Positions 14,965 to 23,620 of a DNA stretch of 64,000 nucleotides are shown here, piece after piece (position 1 is the first letter of the stretch; each line of letters opens with the position of its first letter). A program made the position numbers and the translations under genes. Origin of the DNA: Herbidospora galbida (GTDB taxonomy: Bacteria > Actinomycetota > Actinomycetes > Streptosporangiales > Streptosporangiaceae); assembly GCF_005233835.1 (NCBI RefSeq), contig NZ_SZQA01000003.1, positions 205,815 to 269,814 on the forward strand, read 5' to 3'. The notes under the pieces are model-generated. The model did no database searches, was not told where the DNA came from, and saw only the letters and a list, made by a program, of their open reading frames with translations.

Positions 14965-15831
14965 GTGTTACGTAACAAGGTGGCAGCAGCCGCCGCCGGC
15001 CTGATGGCCGGCTCGCTGCTCGTGATCCTGCCGTCCGCGCCCGCCAGTGCCCACGGCACCATGTCGAACCCCCCGAGCCGGGTCTACCAGTGCAAGAACG
15101 AGGGCCCCGAGTCGCCCGACTCGGCCGCCTGCGCCGCCGCCGTCGCGGCCGGTGGGACCCAGGCCTTCTACGACTGGAACGAGGTCAGCCTGCTCGAAGC
15201 GGGCGGACGCCACCGCCAGCTCATCCCCGACGGGAAGCTGTGCAGCGCGGGCCGGGACAAGTACCGGGGGCTGGACCTCCAGCGGACCGACTGGCCGGCC
15301 ACGCCGTTCTCCGCCGGGCCGCGCACCATCACCTACCACGCGACGGCGCCCCACTCGAACAGCAACTTCGAGTTCTACATCACCCGCGAGGGCTGGAACC
15401 CGTCGATGCAGCTGAAGTGGTCGGACCTGGTGCACATCCAGACGTTCAACAACTTCAACCCCACCACGTTCACCAACTGGACCATCAACATCCCGCAGCG
15501 GACCGGCCGCCACATCCTCTTCTCCATCTGGCAGCGCGTGGTCGGCTCCAACGAGGCGTTCTACACCTGTTCCGACGTGGTCTTCGGCGGCGGCAACAAC
15601 CCCAACCCCACCCCGACGCCGACGCCGACCGTCACGCCGACCCCCACGCCCACGCCGACTCCGACGGTGACGCCGACCCAGAACCCGGGCGGCACCTGGG
15701 CGGCGGGCGTGTCGTACCAGACCGGCAACCGGGTGACCTACGGCGGCGTGACCTACCAGTGCCGCCAGCCGCACACCTCGCTCGTCGGCTGGGAGCCCCC
15801 GAACGTGCCGGCCCTGTGGCTGCGCGTCTGA
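14965..15831 (+). CDS. AA10 lytic polysaccharide monooxygenase with CBM5/12
   Basis: 288 aa from GTG 14965, preceded by GGAGGAGA. The signal peptide ends ASA and leaves His30 as mature N-terminus (HGTMSNPPSR), the copper histidine-brace residue; the second copper ligand is in TAPHSNSNFEFYIT (about His130). The catalytic domain reaches about residue 210, followed by a Thr/Pro repeat linker and a C-terminal CBM5/12 chitin-binding module (about 240-288: TWAAGVSYQTGNRVTYGG, YQCRQPHTS). It should oxidatively cleave crystalline chitin outside the cell. Flanked by accessory genes but with normal high-GC host codon use. Regulated probably through the upstream palindrome. Confidence 0.95.
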   Translation: MLRNKVAAAAAGLMAGSLLVILPSAPASAHGTMSNPPSRVYQCKNEGPESPDSAACAAAVAAGGTQAFYDWNEVSLLEAGGRHRQLIPDGKLCSAGRDKYRGLDLQRTDWPATPFSAGPRTITYHATAPHSNSNFEFYITREGWNPSMQLKWSDLVHIQTFNNFNPTTFTNWTINIPQRTGRHILFSIWQRVVGSNEAFYTCSDVVFGGGNNPNPTPTPTPTVTPTPTPTPTPTVTPTQNPGGTWAAGVSYQTGNRVTYGGVTYQCRQPHTSLVGWEPPNVPALWLRV

Positions 15832-15845
15832 TCTCGTGAGTGAAC

Positions 15846-15874
15846 GCGGGCCGCGCCCGACGGGCGCGGCCCGC
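15846..15874 (+). terminator. Intrinsic-type terminator after the LPMO gene
   Basis: Perfect 13-bp stem GCGGGCCGCGCCC / GGGCGCGGCCCGC with a 3-base loop, 15 bp after the LPMO stop. No U-tract, as usual for actinomycete hairpin terminators. Confidence 0.8.
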
Positions 15875-15891
15875 CGTCGAAGGAGGCGGGC

Positions 15892-16419
15892 ATGCGCCGG
15901 CTGCTCATCGTTCTCTTATTCGCCTGTACGGCCTGCGCCGGCGTACAGGAGGAGGAAGCGCCGGTCAACGCGGCCGACGTCATGTTCCTGCAGATGATGG
16001 TCGCCCACAACAAACAGGGCCACGAGCTGGCCCGGCTCGCCGAGGGCCGCGAGCTGCCCCAGAAGGTCGAGCAGCTGGCCGCGGCGATGCGGGTGACCCA
16101 GGAGACCGAGACGAGCACGATGACCACCTGGCTGATGCGGTGGGAGCAGCCGCTGACCATGGACCAGGAGGCCCACCACGCCCACGGCGGCACCGCGATC
16201 GACGCGCGGAAGGACCTGGCCCGCCTGCGGAAGACCGACGACGCCGACTTCTCCCGCGAGCTTCTCAACGCCCTCATCGCCCACCAGGACGACGCCATCC
16301 AGTTCGCCCGGTACGAGAAGGGCAGCGGCGCCAACCCGGGAGCGATCGGCCTGGCCGAGCAGATCGACGTCGCGCGGTCGGCGCAGATCACCTACATGCT
16401 GGACCTGCTTGACTCGTAG
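15892..16419 (+). CDS. DUF305-family lipoprotein
   Basis: 175 aa, ATG preceded by GAAGGAGG. Signal peptide with lipobox ACTAC (Cys15). The mature protein shows the DUF305 helical bundle with paired metal-type motifs: 'DVMFLQMMVAHNKQGHELARLA' (HN-x3-GHE landmarks), EQLAAAMRVTQETE, and a second half 'LLNALIAHQDDAIQFARYE'. The typical DUF305 'MMIPHHQQAIEMA' site is represented by MMVAHNKQG here, so one canonical His is changed. It is a second DUF305 protein in this window (the other starts at 10590). Ends 2 bp before the GNAT gene, so probably cotranscribed with it. Confidence 0.88.
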   Translation: MRRLLIVLLFACTACAGVQEEEAPVNAADVMFLQMMVAHNKQGHELARLAEGRELPQKVEQLAAAMRVTQETETSTMTTWLMRWEQPLTMDQEAHHAHGGTAIDARKDLARLRKTDDADFSRELLNALIAHQDDAIQFARYEKGSGANPGAIGLAEQIDVARSAQITYMLDLLDS

Positions 16420-16421
16420 GC

Positions 16422-16919
16422 ATGCCGGAACTCCAACCGCTGCGGGCCGACCACGCCGATCGGCTCCTGACCTTCGAGACCGACAACCGCGCCTTCTTCG
16501 CCCGCACCGTCGAAGACCGCGGCGACGACTACTTCACCACCTTCCCCGACCACCACCAGGCCGTGCTCGACGAGCAGGCCCAGGGCAGACTGCGCTTCCA
16601 CGTCCTGGTCGCCGACGACGGCGAGATCCTGGGCCGCTTCAACCTGTACGACCTGGAGAACGGCACCGCCGAACTCGGCTTCCGCCTGGCCGAGAAGATG
16701 ACGGGCAAGGGCCTGGCCACCCGGACGGTCCGCGACCTCTGCGACCTCGCGAAGAGCTACGGCCTGCGCAGCCTCCGGGCCGAGGCCGACCTCGCGAACC
16801 GGGGCTCGCGCGGGGTCCTGCAACGGGCCGGGTTCGTCAGGACCGGCGAGACCTCCTTCTGGCGCGATCTCCACGACGATCCACGCCAGGATGAAGTGAC
16901 CTGGCGATCTTTGCCTTAG
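16422..16919 (+). CDS. GNAT-family N-acetyltransferase (RimJ/RimL type)
   Basis: 165 aa. Typical RimJ/RimL-like GNAT fold: LGRFNLYDLENGTAELGFRL beta strands and the acetyl-CoA loop EKMTGKGLATRTV (Q/R-x-x-G-x-G/A variant), then 'LRAEADLANRGSRGVLQRAGFVRTGE' (N-x3-S...L-x-x-G-F motif). The neighbouring DUF305 gene gives no substrate clue. Acts on an amino group of a protein N-terminus or small molecule, in the cytosol. Confidence 0.9.
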   Translation: MPELQPLRADHADRLLTFETDNRAFFARTVEDRGDDYFTTFPDHHQAVLDEQAQGRLRFHVLVADDGEILGRFNLYDLENGTAELGFRLAEKMTGKGLATRTVRDLCDLAKSYGLRSLRAEADLANRGSRGVLQRAGFVRTGETSFWRDLHDDPRQDEVTWRSLP

Positions 16920-17083
16920 GGCGACTTCGGCGACGATTTTCTCTACAAGGTCAAGGCGGCGCTTCGCGCCGCGCGGGCGGCAGAGCGCCGCCCTCCCGCC
17001 GGGCGTGCGGCCCTGGGGGGCCGGTCCCGGCGGGAACGGCAAGCCGCCCGCAGTCATGAAGTCAGCCAGCTCGTGAAGCTTGC

Positions 17084-17356
17084 CTAGCTCTTCCCGGCAA
17101 GCGGGCCGGTTCTTCGCACCAGCGCCTCAAGCTGAGACTCTTCGTACAGGCAGCGCACGAGTTCGGTCTTGGAGTTGCCGCATCGGACGTTTGATAGTCC
17201 CTTGCCCAAGAGCTCGTCTGGCAACAACGCCTTGCGCATCGCGATCAACGAACCGCCGCTACCGTCGATGATCTCCCACCAGCGAAGATAGAAGCTGAGA
17301 TCCGGCCTACCCTCATCGTCGGGCGTAGCGGCTTCTCCACTCGGAACCACCCGCAC
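17084..17356 (-). CDS. Small hypothetical protein
   Basis: 90 aa from GTG 17356, with a strong TAGGAGG site 8 bases before it, which supports it as a real gene. Soluble, mixed charge, with a Trp-rich LSFYLRWWEIIDGSGG segment and two cysteines. No family recognised. Lies in the accessory region and is transcribed in the same direction as the ATP-binding protein gene 228 bp upstream. Confidence 0.6.
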   Translation of the reverse strand: MRVVPSGEAATPDDEGRPDLSFYLRWWEIIDGSGGSLIAMRKALLPDELLGKGLSNVRCGNSKTELVRCLYEESQLEALVRRTGPLAGKS

Positions 17357-17583
17357 CGGTTCTGCCTCCTACCTGCATCGCCAGACCGCGATGGTTGATC
17401 GGGATTTGATCACTAAGGGGTTCTGTCGCTTGCTGGGGCGGAGTGGGGAGCAATTCCGGACAGATCGCTCGCCCACCCCGCCCCGCTACCTTCGACCCGG
17501 CACCTTCCGTAAGCGGGGGACTTACGAGGTGCTCAACCGCCAGCCCTGTGAACCGGGGGAGTCACACCAGGTCGGAGGCAGGT

Positions 17584-17991
17584 CTATCTCTTCACTCGGA
17601 ACCAGACACAGCGGCCGTACGTATCGCCGTACCAGCCCCATTGGTGGGCGAGCTGTGACACCAGCCAGAGGCCCCGTCCGCTCTCCTCCAGGACCGTCAG
17701 GTCATCCATCGGCGGAAGAGTCGGATCACTGTCAGACCCGTCGTCCAGCACCTCCAGGTGCAGGAGCCCGTCACCACACTCGGCAACTGCGATGACGACG
17801 TGACCGCCCTGACCGGACAGTGTGTGTCGGACAGCGTTGGTCACGACCTCGGAGAGCAGCACGAGCGTGTCACCTTCTGGCGCTCCGACGTCTGCAAGTA
17901 GCTTGCGGACCTCTGCTCGCGCGAAGCTCACGGCCTCCGCATCACCGGGGATTTCGAACGTCGCCTCTACGCCCGCGCCGGTGGCCGACAC
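17584..17991 (-). CDS. HATPase_c_2 anti-sigma-type ATP-binding protein
   Basis: 135 aa, GTG start overlapping the upstream stop by one base (TAGTG). GHKL ATPase fold like RsbW/SpoIIAB: N-box 'LLSEVVTNAVRHT', G1 box EVLDDGSDSDPTLP, G2 box EESGRGLWLVSQLA. No other domain. Free-standing proteins of this kind, very common in actinomycetes, act as anti-sigma kinases or in regulator pairs with small partner proteins. The coupled upstream gene is a likely partner. Confidence 0.9.
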   Translation of the reverse strand: MSATGAGVEATFEIPGDAEAVSFARAEVRKLLADVGAPEGDTLVLLSEVVTNAVRHTLSGQGGHVVIAVAECGDGLLHLEVLDDGSDSDPTLPPMDDLTVLEESGRGLWLVSQLAHQWGWYGDTYGRCVWFRVKR

Positions 17992-18332
17992 TAGGACACC
18001 GCCGAGAGGATGAGATCTGACGCGGCGGCGTCAGCCGACACCGAACGGTCCTTCCAGGTGTAAAGCCAGCCGTTCGACTCCTTGCGGACGCCCACCCGGA
18101 TGACGCCGGTCACGCCTCCCGGAAAGTCGAGTACGGGCAGTTCATCGCGCTTTCCCGGTAGGCGCACATGGCAGGGCACCCCGCGCCATTCCAGGTCGTA
18201 GGCGAGTTGGGCCAGCAGCAAATAGCCCTTGAATCGAAGGGCCTCCCGAGGCGATAAGAGCCCGCCCGTTTGGCGTCGATCTTCCCTGTTGGTCTGCCGT
18301 CTACGGCTTGTTCGCTTACCTCTAGACTCCAC
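17991..18332 (-). CDS. Small basic protein coupled to the ATP-binding protein gene
   Basis: 113 aa from GTG 18332, with TGGAGGTG upstream. Very basic N-terminus (RGKRTSRRRQTNREDRR) then a compact domain (LLLAQLAYDLEWRGVPC, LPVLDFPGGVTGVIRVGV, WLYTWKD). No family recognised. The one-base stop/start overlap with the HATPase gene argues for a functional pair. Divergent from the XRE/TPR regulator gene. Confidence 0.65.
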   Translation of the reverse strand: MESRGKRTSRRRQTNREDRRQTGGLLSPREALRFKGYLLLAQLAYDLEWRGVPCHVRLPGKRDELPVLDFPGGVTGVIRVGVRKESNGWLYTWKDRSVSADAAASDLILSAVS

Positions 18333-18478
18333 GTGGGTCGCACCTCCAGTGTGCGATCAAGGACCCGTCACGGTGTTGTGCAAGGCACCGGGGCGGGTCC
18401 GTTTCTTTTTGCGACCTTTCGGCCACGTCGTGTTCCCTCGGGATTCTGTCTCAGGCTCACGTTGCGGCCATAGCGCGA

Positions 18479-18495
18479 TATTCAGATTCTGAATA
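18479..18495. promoter_or_regulatory. Inverted repeat at the XRE/TPR promoter, candidate auto-operator
   Basis: TATTCAG-ATT-CTGAATA, perfect 7-bp arms, ending 10 bp before the regulator's ATG. The position overlaps where a promoter or leaderless start would be, so autorepression by the helix-turn-helix protein is a natural reading. Confidence 0.5.
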
Positions 18496-18505
18496 GCCTG
18501 AGGTC

Positions 18506-19639
18506 ATGGAAGCGCGCACGCTCTCAGAGGCGTTACGCCGAACGATGCTCGAACGCTCGTGGACTCAGAACGAGTTGGCCCACCAACTGGGTACAACCCA
18601 GGTATGGGTCTCCCGAGTGATCCGGGGAGCCACAGACCCCGGCATCGGCAAGGCAGCCCCGCTGCTCGCCCGTATAGGTCTAGAAATCCGGATCGTCACG
18701 CAACGCGACGAGGGGGATGAAGTGAAGCGCAGGGAGTTTTTGGCCGCCGCCGCTTCGGTCATGTTCATACCTTCGCCAACGACAACGCCGTACCACGACC
18801 CCGATTACCTACGCGCGTTATCCGCGTCTCTCGCCAACAACCGGTACGCGATGGGCGGTAACCCGCTTGTGCCGCAAGCTCTGGCACAGGTCGCCAGGGT
18901 CCGCGACGTGATGGGAAGCGCGAAGAGCCCGGCTCTCTTCACTGCCGCGTCCGAGCTGATGGCCCAAGCAACCCTCATCCTCTACGACGCGAACAACCTC
19001 GGTCAGGCCGAGCACGTCGGGGCCTTAGCCCTGAGGTACGCGACACAAGCGACAGACCATTCGGCGCAGGCTCGGGCGTTCGACATCTTGAGCCGAGTCC
19101 ACCTCTACAAGGGAGACCACCCCCGAGGAATCGAGTACGCGCAGCGTGGCCTAGCCATTCCCGATCTCTCCCCAGATCAGTCCGCACAGATCCACATGCG
19201 ATTGGGCAGAGCACTGGCCGCAACGCCGGGCCAGTCCCAGCAATCAAGAGAAGCGCTGGAACAGGCGCTCAACACGGACGGATTGACGGCTTTCTCGTCA
19301 GCCGCGCTCTTGGGCGATGTGGGGATCGGGCTTGGCCAACTGCGCGACTACACCAACGCCAACTCACTGCTAGACGAGGCCGCAGCCCAGATCGCCTCTC
19401 GGTCGCCTCTCTTCCAATCGCAATACATCGGCCGCCAAGTCCTTACCGCAATCGCAAGCGCCGATGCGTCGTTCGCCGCCGATCGCATGCACGCTCTTGC
19501 GAGGGTTCTCCCCTTCGTTTCATCAGGCCGGATGACCGTCCGCGTGGCTCGCATCCTCGAAAAGACCAGCCATTGGGCGAAAGATCCCGAGGTTGGCCCG
19601 GCCCGCGAACAGCTCGATTCGCATTCCAAGTCCCACTGA
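18506..19639 (+). CDS. XRE-family regulator with TPR-like C-terminal domain
   Basis: 377 aa. Helix-turn-helix at about 8-60 (RTMLERSWTQNELAHQLG, TTQVWVSRVIRG), a linker, then an all-helical TPR-like region (about 100-370: ALALRYATQATDHSAQARAF, HPRGIEYAQRGLAI, SREALEQALNT, NSLLDEAAAQI). A 'KRREFLAAAASVMF' segment sits between them, as in many actinomycete regulators of this class. These resemble ligand- or peptide-responsive regulators near mobile elements. An inverted repeat abuts its start. The GC content is clearly below that of host genes, fitting acquired DNA. Confidence 0.85.
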   Translation: MEARTLSEALRRTMLERSWTQNELAHQLGTTQVWVSRVIRGATDPGIGKAAPLLARIGLEIRIVTQRDEGDEVKRREFLAAAASVMFIPSPTTTPYHDPDYLRALSASLANNRYAMGGNPLVPQALAQVARVRDVMGSAKSPALFTAASELMAQATLILYDANNLGQAEHVGALALRYATQATDHSAQARAFDILSRVHLYKGDHPRGIEYAQRGLAIPDLSPDQSAQIHMRLGRALAATPGQSQQSREALEQALNTDGLTAFSSAALLGDVGIGLGQLRDYTNANSLLDEAAAQIASRSPLFQSQYIGRQVLTAIASADASFAADRMHALARVLPFVSSGRMTVRVARILEKTSHWAKDPEVGPAREQLDSHSKSH

Positions 19640-19716
19640 AAAAAGACCCTCCGGGAGGGGCTCCGGCTCAGGGAGCGGTCCGGAGGTCAGTCCGTGTCGC
19701 GGCGATGGCTGAGGTA

Positions 19717-20239
19717 GGGGCCGGTCTCCCTACCTGCCGTCGCCCAGGGCAAGCCAGCAGACAAGCAAGAACGGGAGGGCCTTAAGAAAGCCACAGAAAC
19801 ATTTCTTCGAACCTGGCTGAGACTTCCCTACGACTTCTTCCTGGGTATCGGCATTTTAATCGAACTCAGCAATGCACTGGTCGACTTCGCCGGCAAGGCC
19901 GGAGGTGACTGCAAAAGTGCTCCCCGCAGCGACCGCGTTAATTCGCTCATCGTGTGCGGCAACATGAGTAATTGGTTCTTCGCGGGAGGCGGAACTACCA
20001 TCGGGAATGTGTTCCTGACCGGCATGTCTCTGGAAGAAGCCTTTGCTAAGCCGTTACTCATGCAGCATGAACAAATTCATGTGTGGCAGTGGTACGCCTA
20101 CCAGAAAATGACCGGAGAGTGGTGGTCATACTAGGCCGCCTACTGGGCCGAAGAAATCGGCAATGGATTCAATGAGTGCAAGAACAGATTCGAAGAGGAG
20201 GTGAATTTTGGCTGGGGAGAATACTGGTCTTGTCTGTAA
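19717..20239 (+). pseudogene. Decayed HExxH-motif protein gene with in-frame stop
   Basis: An open frame with no ATG start runs from 19717 to a TAG at 20132-20134, and the same frame continues after it to TAA at 20237-20239 with obviously protein-like sequence. Landmarks: WLRLPYDFFLGIGILIELS, FAGGGTTIGNVFLTG, and QHEQIHVWQW, an HExxH zincin-like motif, followed by the amber codon and then 'WAEEIGNGFNECKNRFEEE'. I recall small actinomycete proteins with a GGGTT-GN-F strand followed by an HE-x-x-H helix. The lost start and internal stop suggest a pseudogene, unless the TAG is misread or a sequencing error. Confidence 0.65.
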
Positions 20240-20729
20240 CTCTCGGCGGATACGCCGGGTCGAATATGGGGCCATAATCGCACTCATGCTTCTCCTGACT
20301 GCAGGCTGCATAAACAGGATCAGTGGAGAAACGGCCGTATACAAAGGTTCCACGGGTCCGGCGGTGCTTTTTCGGTGGTGCGAGCGGCCTACTAAAATCC
20401 ACACGAAGCTAGGCATCTACGACAGTGACGGCAACTGGCGGATCATAGCCAAATTCTCCACCACAACGGTTTCAGGCGAGAGCGCATCGTTCGAAATAAG
20501 ATCGCCAGGATCAGGTTGGGAGCTGGAGACTGGCAATCCAACGCTGTCGCCGGGCGTGGAGTATTTCGTCATTGCCGCGCCCGGTGATGGAGACGATGAT
20601 TCCTTCGCCCAGACCATATTCACCGTCGATGATGTTGCCTCGCTACAACCTGGGCAAGTGATATCTGGAAGCGGAAAAGTGACATATCCGCAGTCAGAAT
20701 TCTTGGCCCGAGAGCCGTCCTACTGCTGA
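20208..20729 (+). CDS. Hypothetical lipoprotein
   Basis: 173 aa from TTG 20208, preceded by GAGGAGG. A long basic n-region leads to a hydrophobic segment ending in the lipobox LLTAGC (Cys34), so the product is probably a lipoprotein. The mature part is beta-rich, with VYKGSTGPAVLFRWCERPT, 'SGESASFEIRSPGSGWELE' and a C-terminal SYC. No family recognised. Starts inside the 3' end of the decayed HExxH gene and is followed by a broken partial copy of itself. Lower GC than the genome. Confidence 0.65.
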   Translation: MAGENTGLVCNSRRIRRVEYGAIIALMLLLTAGCINRISGETAVYKGSTGPAVLFRWCERPTKIHTKLGIYDSDGNWRIIAKFSTTTVSGESASFEIRSPGSGWELETGNPTLSPGVEYFVIAAPGDGDDDSFAQTIFTVDDVASLQPGQVISGSGKVTYPQSEFLAREPSYC

Positions 20730-20785
20730 CACCAAGGGTCATTTAGCATCGGCTTGGCGCTGGATGTTGCCTTTCGTGGGCTGGC

Positions 20786-20953
20786 GTGACGATCGCTACC
20801 GGGCTGATCGCGCTGCTGGCGGCCACAGGCCAGCTTTCTCCTGTCCACGGTTTCAGGCGAGGTCGTGCCGCTGGAGATAAGGTCACCCGAGCCCGAATGG
20901 AAGCTCGATTCGGGGGACCCGACATTCTCGCCGACAAGATGTCGTACTGCTGA
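20786..20953 (+). pseudogene. Truncated, frameshifted copy of the upstream lipoprotein gene
   Basis: Starts with a signal-peptide-like frame (GTG 20786, TIATGLIALLAATG), then in another frame reads TVSGEVVPLEIRSPEPEWKL, matching TVSGESASFEIRSPGSGWEL of the intact gene, and ends, back in the first frame, with the same SYC-stop. The sequence between these blocks is missing. It is therefore a decayed paralogue with an internal deletion and at least one frameshift. Confidence 0.65.
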
Positions 20954-20964
20954 CAATGAGGTCG

Positions 20965-21007
20965 CTTGGCGTCGGTCAGGCTGTGCAACCGCCTGACCGA
21001 CGCCAAG
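20965..21007 (+). terminator. Perfect 17-bp hairpin
   Basis: Arms 20965-20981 and 20991-21007 are exact complements (each begins or ends with CTTGGCGTCGG / CCGACGCCAAG) around a 9-base loop. It follows the decayed lipoprotein copy, and no U-tract is seen. It fits an actinomycete terminator; an element end or small structured RNA is the alternative. Confidence 0.6.
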
Positions 21008-21129
21008 AAGGTCCAGCAGATCAAGTTCGATCCTCAGCCGCACGAGGTCAAGGCAAACTCAACCATCACGATTGGGGCTCGCCATCGTGGATTAGGCTTC
21101 GTATCTCAAATAGAAGAAAGTAGCATTCT

Positions 21130-21567
21130 GTGTCGATGATAGACAGTGCCGAAGATGATATTGAGCTCGAAGAAGGCCAATTCTTGCTACTCGATGTCAG
21201 CGTGAATTTCGACTGGTCGGAGTTCCCTGGCGCAGCGGAAGCCAACTGGTTTGAGACAATGGATAATGGTGCGCTAATCCTGGCTGGCACGGGAGGATTG
21301 AGCGCCGGCGTGCGCTTAGAGACTTGGGATGCGCAACCTCCGCCTCCGATCCCGGGAGAGTGGCAAGATAACGTATCCAGTCAGATGTTCTCTGAGAGTG
21401 GCGAGGTATGCGTGGGAACCCTCTCCCTGCTCACTCAAACCGCCTATCTAATGTTAGGCGTTGAAGATAAGACCTGGCATGTGCGAGCGCATCGCCGTCT
21501 CACGTCCGACCGAGATCGATCAGAGGAGTATCTCTTCCAGTTTTGGCAGCTCCAAGAGCGTGATTGA
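21130..21567 (+). CDS. Hypothetical acidic protein
   Basis: 145 aa from GTG 21130 (or ATG 21136). Soluble, acidic, beta-rich: EEGQFLLLDVSVNFDWSEF, AGVRLETWDAQPPPPIPGEW, 'CVGTLSLLTQTAYLMLGVE', and a charged C-terminus. No signal peptide. No weak hit to a named family comes to mind; its size and acidity would fit an immunity-type or element-borne protein, but that is speculation. Codon usage is AT-richer than that of host genes. Confidence 0.5.
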   Translation: MSMIDSAEDDIELEEGQFLLLDVSVNFDWSEFPGAAEANWFETMDNGALILAGTGGLSAGVRLETWDAQPPPPIPGEWQDNVSSQMFSESGEVCVGTLSLLTQTAYLMLGVEDKTWHVRAHRRLTSDRDRSEEYLFQFWQLQERD

Positions 21568-21676
21568 GAAGGGCTGATTCACCGATCAGGTAATGACGTA
21601 CCGCTGCTTCCACGATGACCCTGGCGACGCTCACCGAATGGTGGCGCGTGTCTGATCTAGCGGCCTGACGCCGCCT

Positions 21677-21964
21677 CTATCTGAGTCGGATCAGGTAGTC
21701 GAGGACTGCCCGATCGCCAGGGATGATGATCGGATCGGCGACCTCCACCACGCGACCTCCTGAGGTCATTCGGCGCGTGATCGTCATCACCGGAATGCCG
21801 GTCCCCATCTGGAGAATCTTCGCCTCGTCGAGGGTCGGCATGCGCGTGGACACCGACTCGTGGATCTCGGCGTCGACTTCAATTCGACAGGCTGCGTAGC
21901 TGTCCAATGTTCCCACCCGGCCAGGGCTCATTCTTGGAGTCTTCGACAGGTGTCCCCTCGACAC
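21677..21964 (-). pseudogene. C-terminal UTRA fragment of a GntR-type regulator
   Basis: About the last 60 residues (HESVSTRMPTLDEAKILQMG, GIPVMTITRRMTSGGRVVEV, ADPIIIPGDRAVLDY) match the end of a UTRA ligand-binding domain of HutC/FarR-type GntR regulators. The winged helix-turn-helix and most of the UTRA domain are missing. GntR regulators of this type accompany the replication genes of pSAM2-like elements, so it is probably an element remnant. Confidence 0.65.
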
Positions 21965-22087
21965 CTGAGGCCAGCATGCAGGACCGAGACATTTGACTGG
22001 GTGCGCCCTTCGCGTAGAAGACGAAGTTCCGCTCTAGGGCGCGGGTCGAGGGGTGGGCGACGGCAGGCGGGAGACCGGCGAACCAAG

Positions 22088-22110
22088 ATGTGCGGGTTTG
22101 ACCCGCACAT
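22088..22110 (-). terminator. Hairpin downstream of the replication initiator gene
   Basis: ATGTGCGGGT-TTG-ACCCGCACAT, perfect 10-bp stem and 3-base loop, about 95 bp beyond the RepSA stop on the minus strand. Probable terminator. Confidence 0.55.
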
Positions 22111-22204
22111 GTCCGCCATCAGTCAGCCGTGGTGGGCTGGCCGAACTCGCTTTGCTCGCCCTTCGGGTGCCTACGGCATTCCGCCGGCCCACCACTCCCG
22201 CCGT

Positions 22205-23620
22205 TCAACCTGACGAGCCCTGTCGGTCCTTCTCCCGCTTGATGCGCCGGGCCGTCGAGACCTGTTGCCGGGCGATCTCCGCCCAGAAGTGCTCACCCTC
22301 GCTGAGCCCGCTCCCGGCATACCGCCACTGCGACACCGTCACCGTCTCCCTGCCGTCCAGCAGCAGCCCCGAGGCTGCACGGGCGAACTCGGCTCGATAG
22401 TCCGCCCGGACCTGACGCAGCGCACCCAAGGTGACGGAGTAGTGGCGTGACTTGGTCGAGAAGTGCCCCCGGTAGCCGAGCATGTGTGACCACTGCTTGA
22501 GCCGCAGGTGATCGAAGCCCGGCATCATCGACAACGCCCAGCAGGTGTAGATCATCCTTCGGGCATGCTCGCTCACCCTCAGGTCTTCGATCTGGATGGG
22601 CTGCTTGACCGGCCGGTCTACCGTCCCGGCTGACTCCGCGCCCTTGGTGGCGTACTTGGCGATGTAGGCCGCCACTCGGCCGTCAGACATCCCGCCCAGT
22701 TCCTCACCGAGGTAGACCGGTTGCACGTCCAGTTGCCGACCCCACCGCAGGATGAAGCCGGGGCCGTCGTCGCCGCGCACTCCGGTCGAGGCGGTGACCG
22801 TCACTTGTTCGGCAGTGCGCCGGATGGCCTCTTCCAGCAGGGGGACGGTCGCCCAGGAAGGCGAAGGATCGCCGGGGCCGTCCGGGCCGTCGAGACGGAT
22901 CACGGCATGGAAGTGGACCAGGCCCCTCGTCTGGTATTCGGCAACTTTGGCGTAGGACACCCGGAGCTGCCGCCGCAGGTCCGCCCGAGACACCCCACGT
23001 TGCCGAGCAAGCACGGCGAGCAGGTCACGGGTGAAGCGCCGCCACAACTCACCCGCATGGGCGTTCCACAACACCGCGCCCGAGTAGTCATAGCAGTCGA
23101 CGCAGATGGGCTGTCCAAGCCGTGAGTCGTCTTCACCATGACGCACCCGGCACCCTTCCGGCCGTCCATGCGCACAGAGGGGATCATCCCGCCGAGGGCG
23201 ACACGGCAAGGTCTTGCCGTCGCGCTCACGCCGGGCATGCACCGGCCCGAAGGACGGCGCGGTGAAGGTGGCGAACATGCGAGGGTGCGCGCTCACCTCT
23301 TCAGGGACACCCTTGCCGCCCTGCAACCCGGAGATGATCAGGTGGAAGGTGTCATCCCGGTACACCTCCGAGCAGGCCGGGCACCGGGAGGCACGTCGGT
23401 TGCCGCACGCGGTCAGCAAGTACCCGGTCGGTTCGTCAGCGGTCCGGTAAGACTCGACCACCTCACCGGTAGGCACGTCGACTGTGTAGCGCTCACCGTG
23501 TAGCCGGATCGGTTGCGCGCACCCGCCCGTGGCCTTCACCATCTGCCGCCATCGCGGGAAGTCGGGCAGGCTGGCTCGCTTGGCAGCGGCGTAGATGTCG
23601 GCAGTGAACGGGCCGGTCAT
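22205..23620 (-). CDS. RepSA-type replication initiator of an integrative element
   Basis: 471 aa. Matches the actinomycete replication initiator family (RepSA of pSAM2 and relatives): a zinc-binding-like cysteine cluster CGNRRASRCPACSEVYRDD, FATFTAPSFGPVH, a second cluster CRPRRDDPLCAHG and ICVDCYDYSGAVLWN, a rolling-circle-type 'RGLVHFHAVIRLDG' (HFH) and AAYIAKYATKGAE. It should nick and initiate rolling-circle replication of the excised element. The ATG overlaps the stop of the small upstream gene. Full length, so the replication function may survive although the recombinase next door is truncated. Confidence 0.9.
   Translation of the reverse strand: MTGPFTADIYAAAKRASLPDFPRWRQMVKATGGCAQPIRLHGERYTVDVPTGEVVESYRTADEPTGYLLTACGNRRASRCPACSEVYRDDTFHLIISGLQGGKGVPEEVSAHPRMFATFTAPSFGPVHARRERDGKTLPCRPRRDDPLCAHGRPEGCRVRHGEDDSRLGQPICVDCYDYSGAVLWNAHAGELWRRFTRDLLAVLARQRGVSRADLRRQLRVSYAKVAEYQTRGLVHFHAVIRLDGPDGPGDPSPSWATVPLLEEAIRRTAEQVTVTASTGVRGDDGPGFILRWGRQLDVQPVYLGEELGGMSDGRVAAYIAKYATKGAESAGTVDRPVKQPIQIEDLRVSEHARRMIYTCWALSMMPGFDHLRLKQWSHMLGYRGHFSTKSRHYSVTLGALRQVRADYRAEFARAASGLLLDGRETVTVSQWRYAGSGLSEGEHFWAEIARQQVSTARRIKREKDRQGSSG

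Noticed and set aside
19952..20134. Independent 60-codon gene from GTG 19952
   Set aside because: Protein-like sequence continues both upstream of the GTG and past the stop in the same frame, so it is part of a larger decayed gene.
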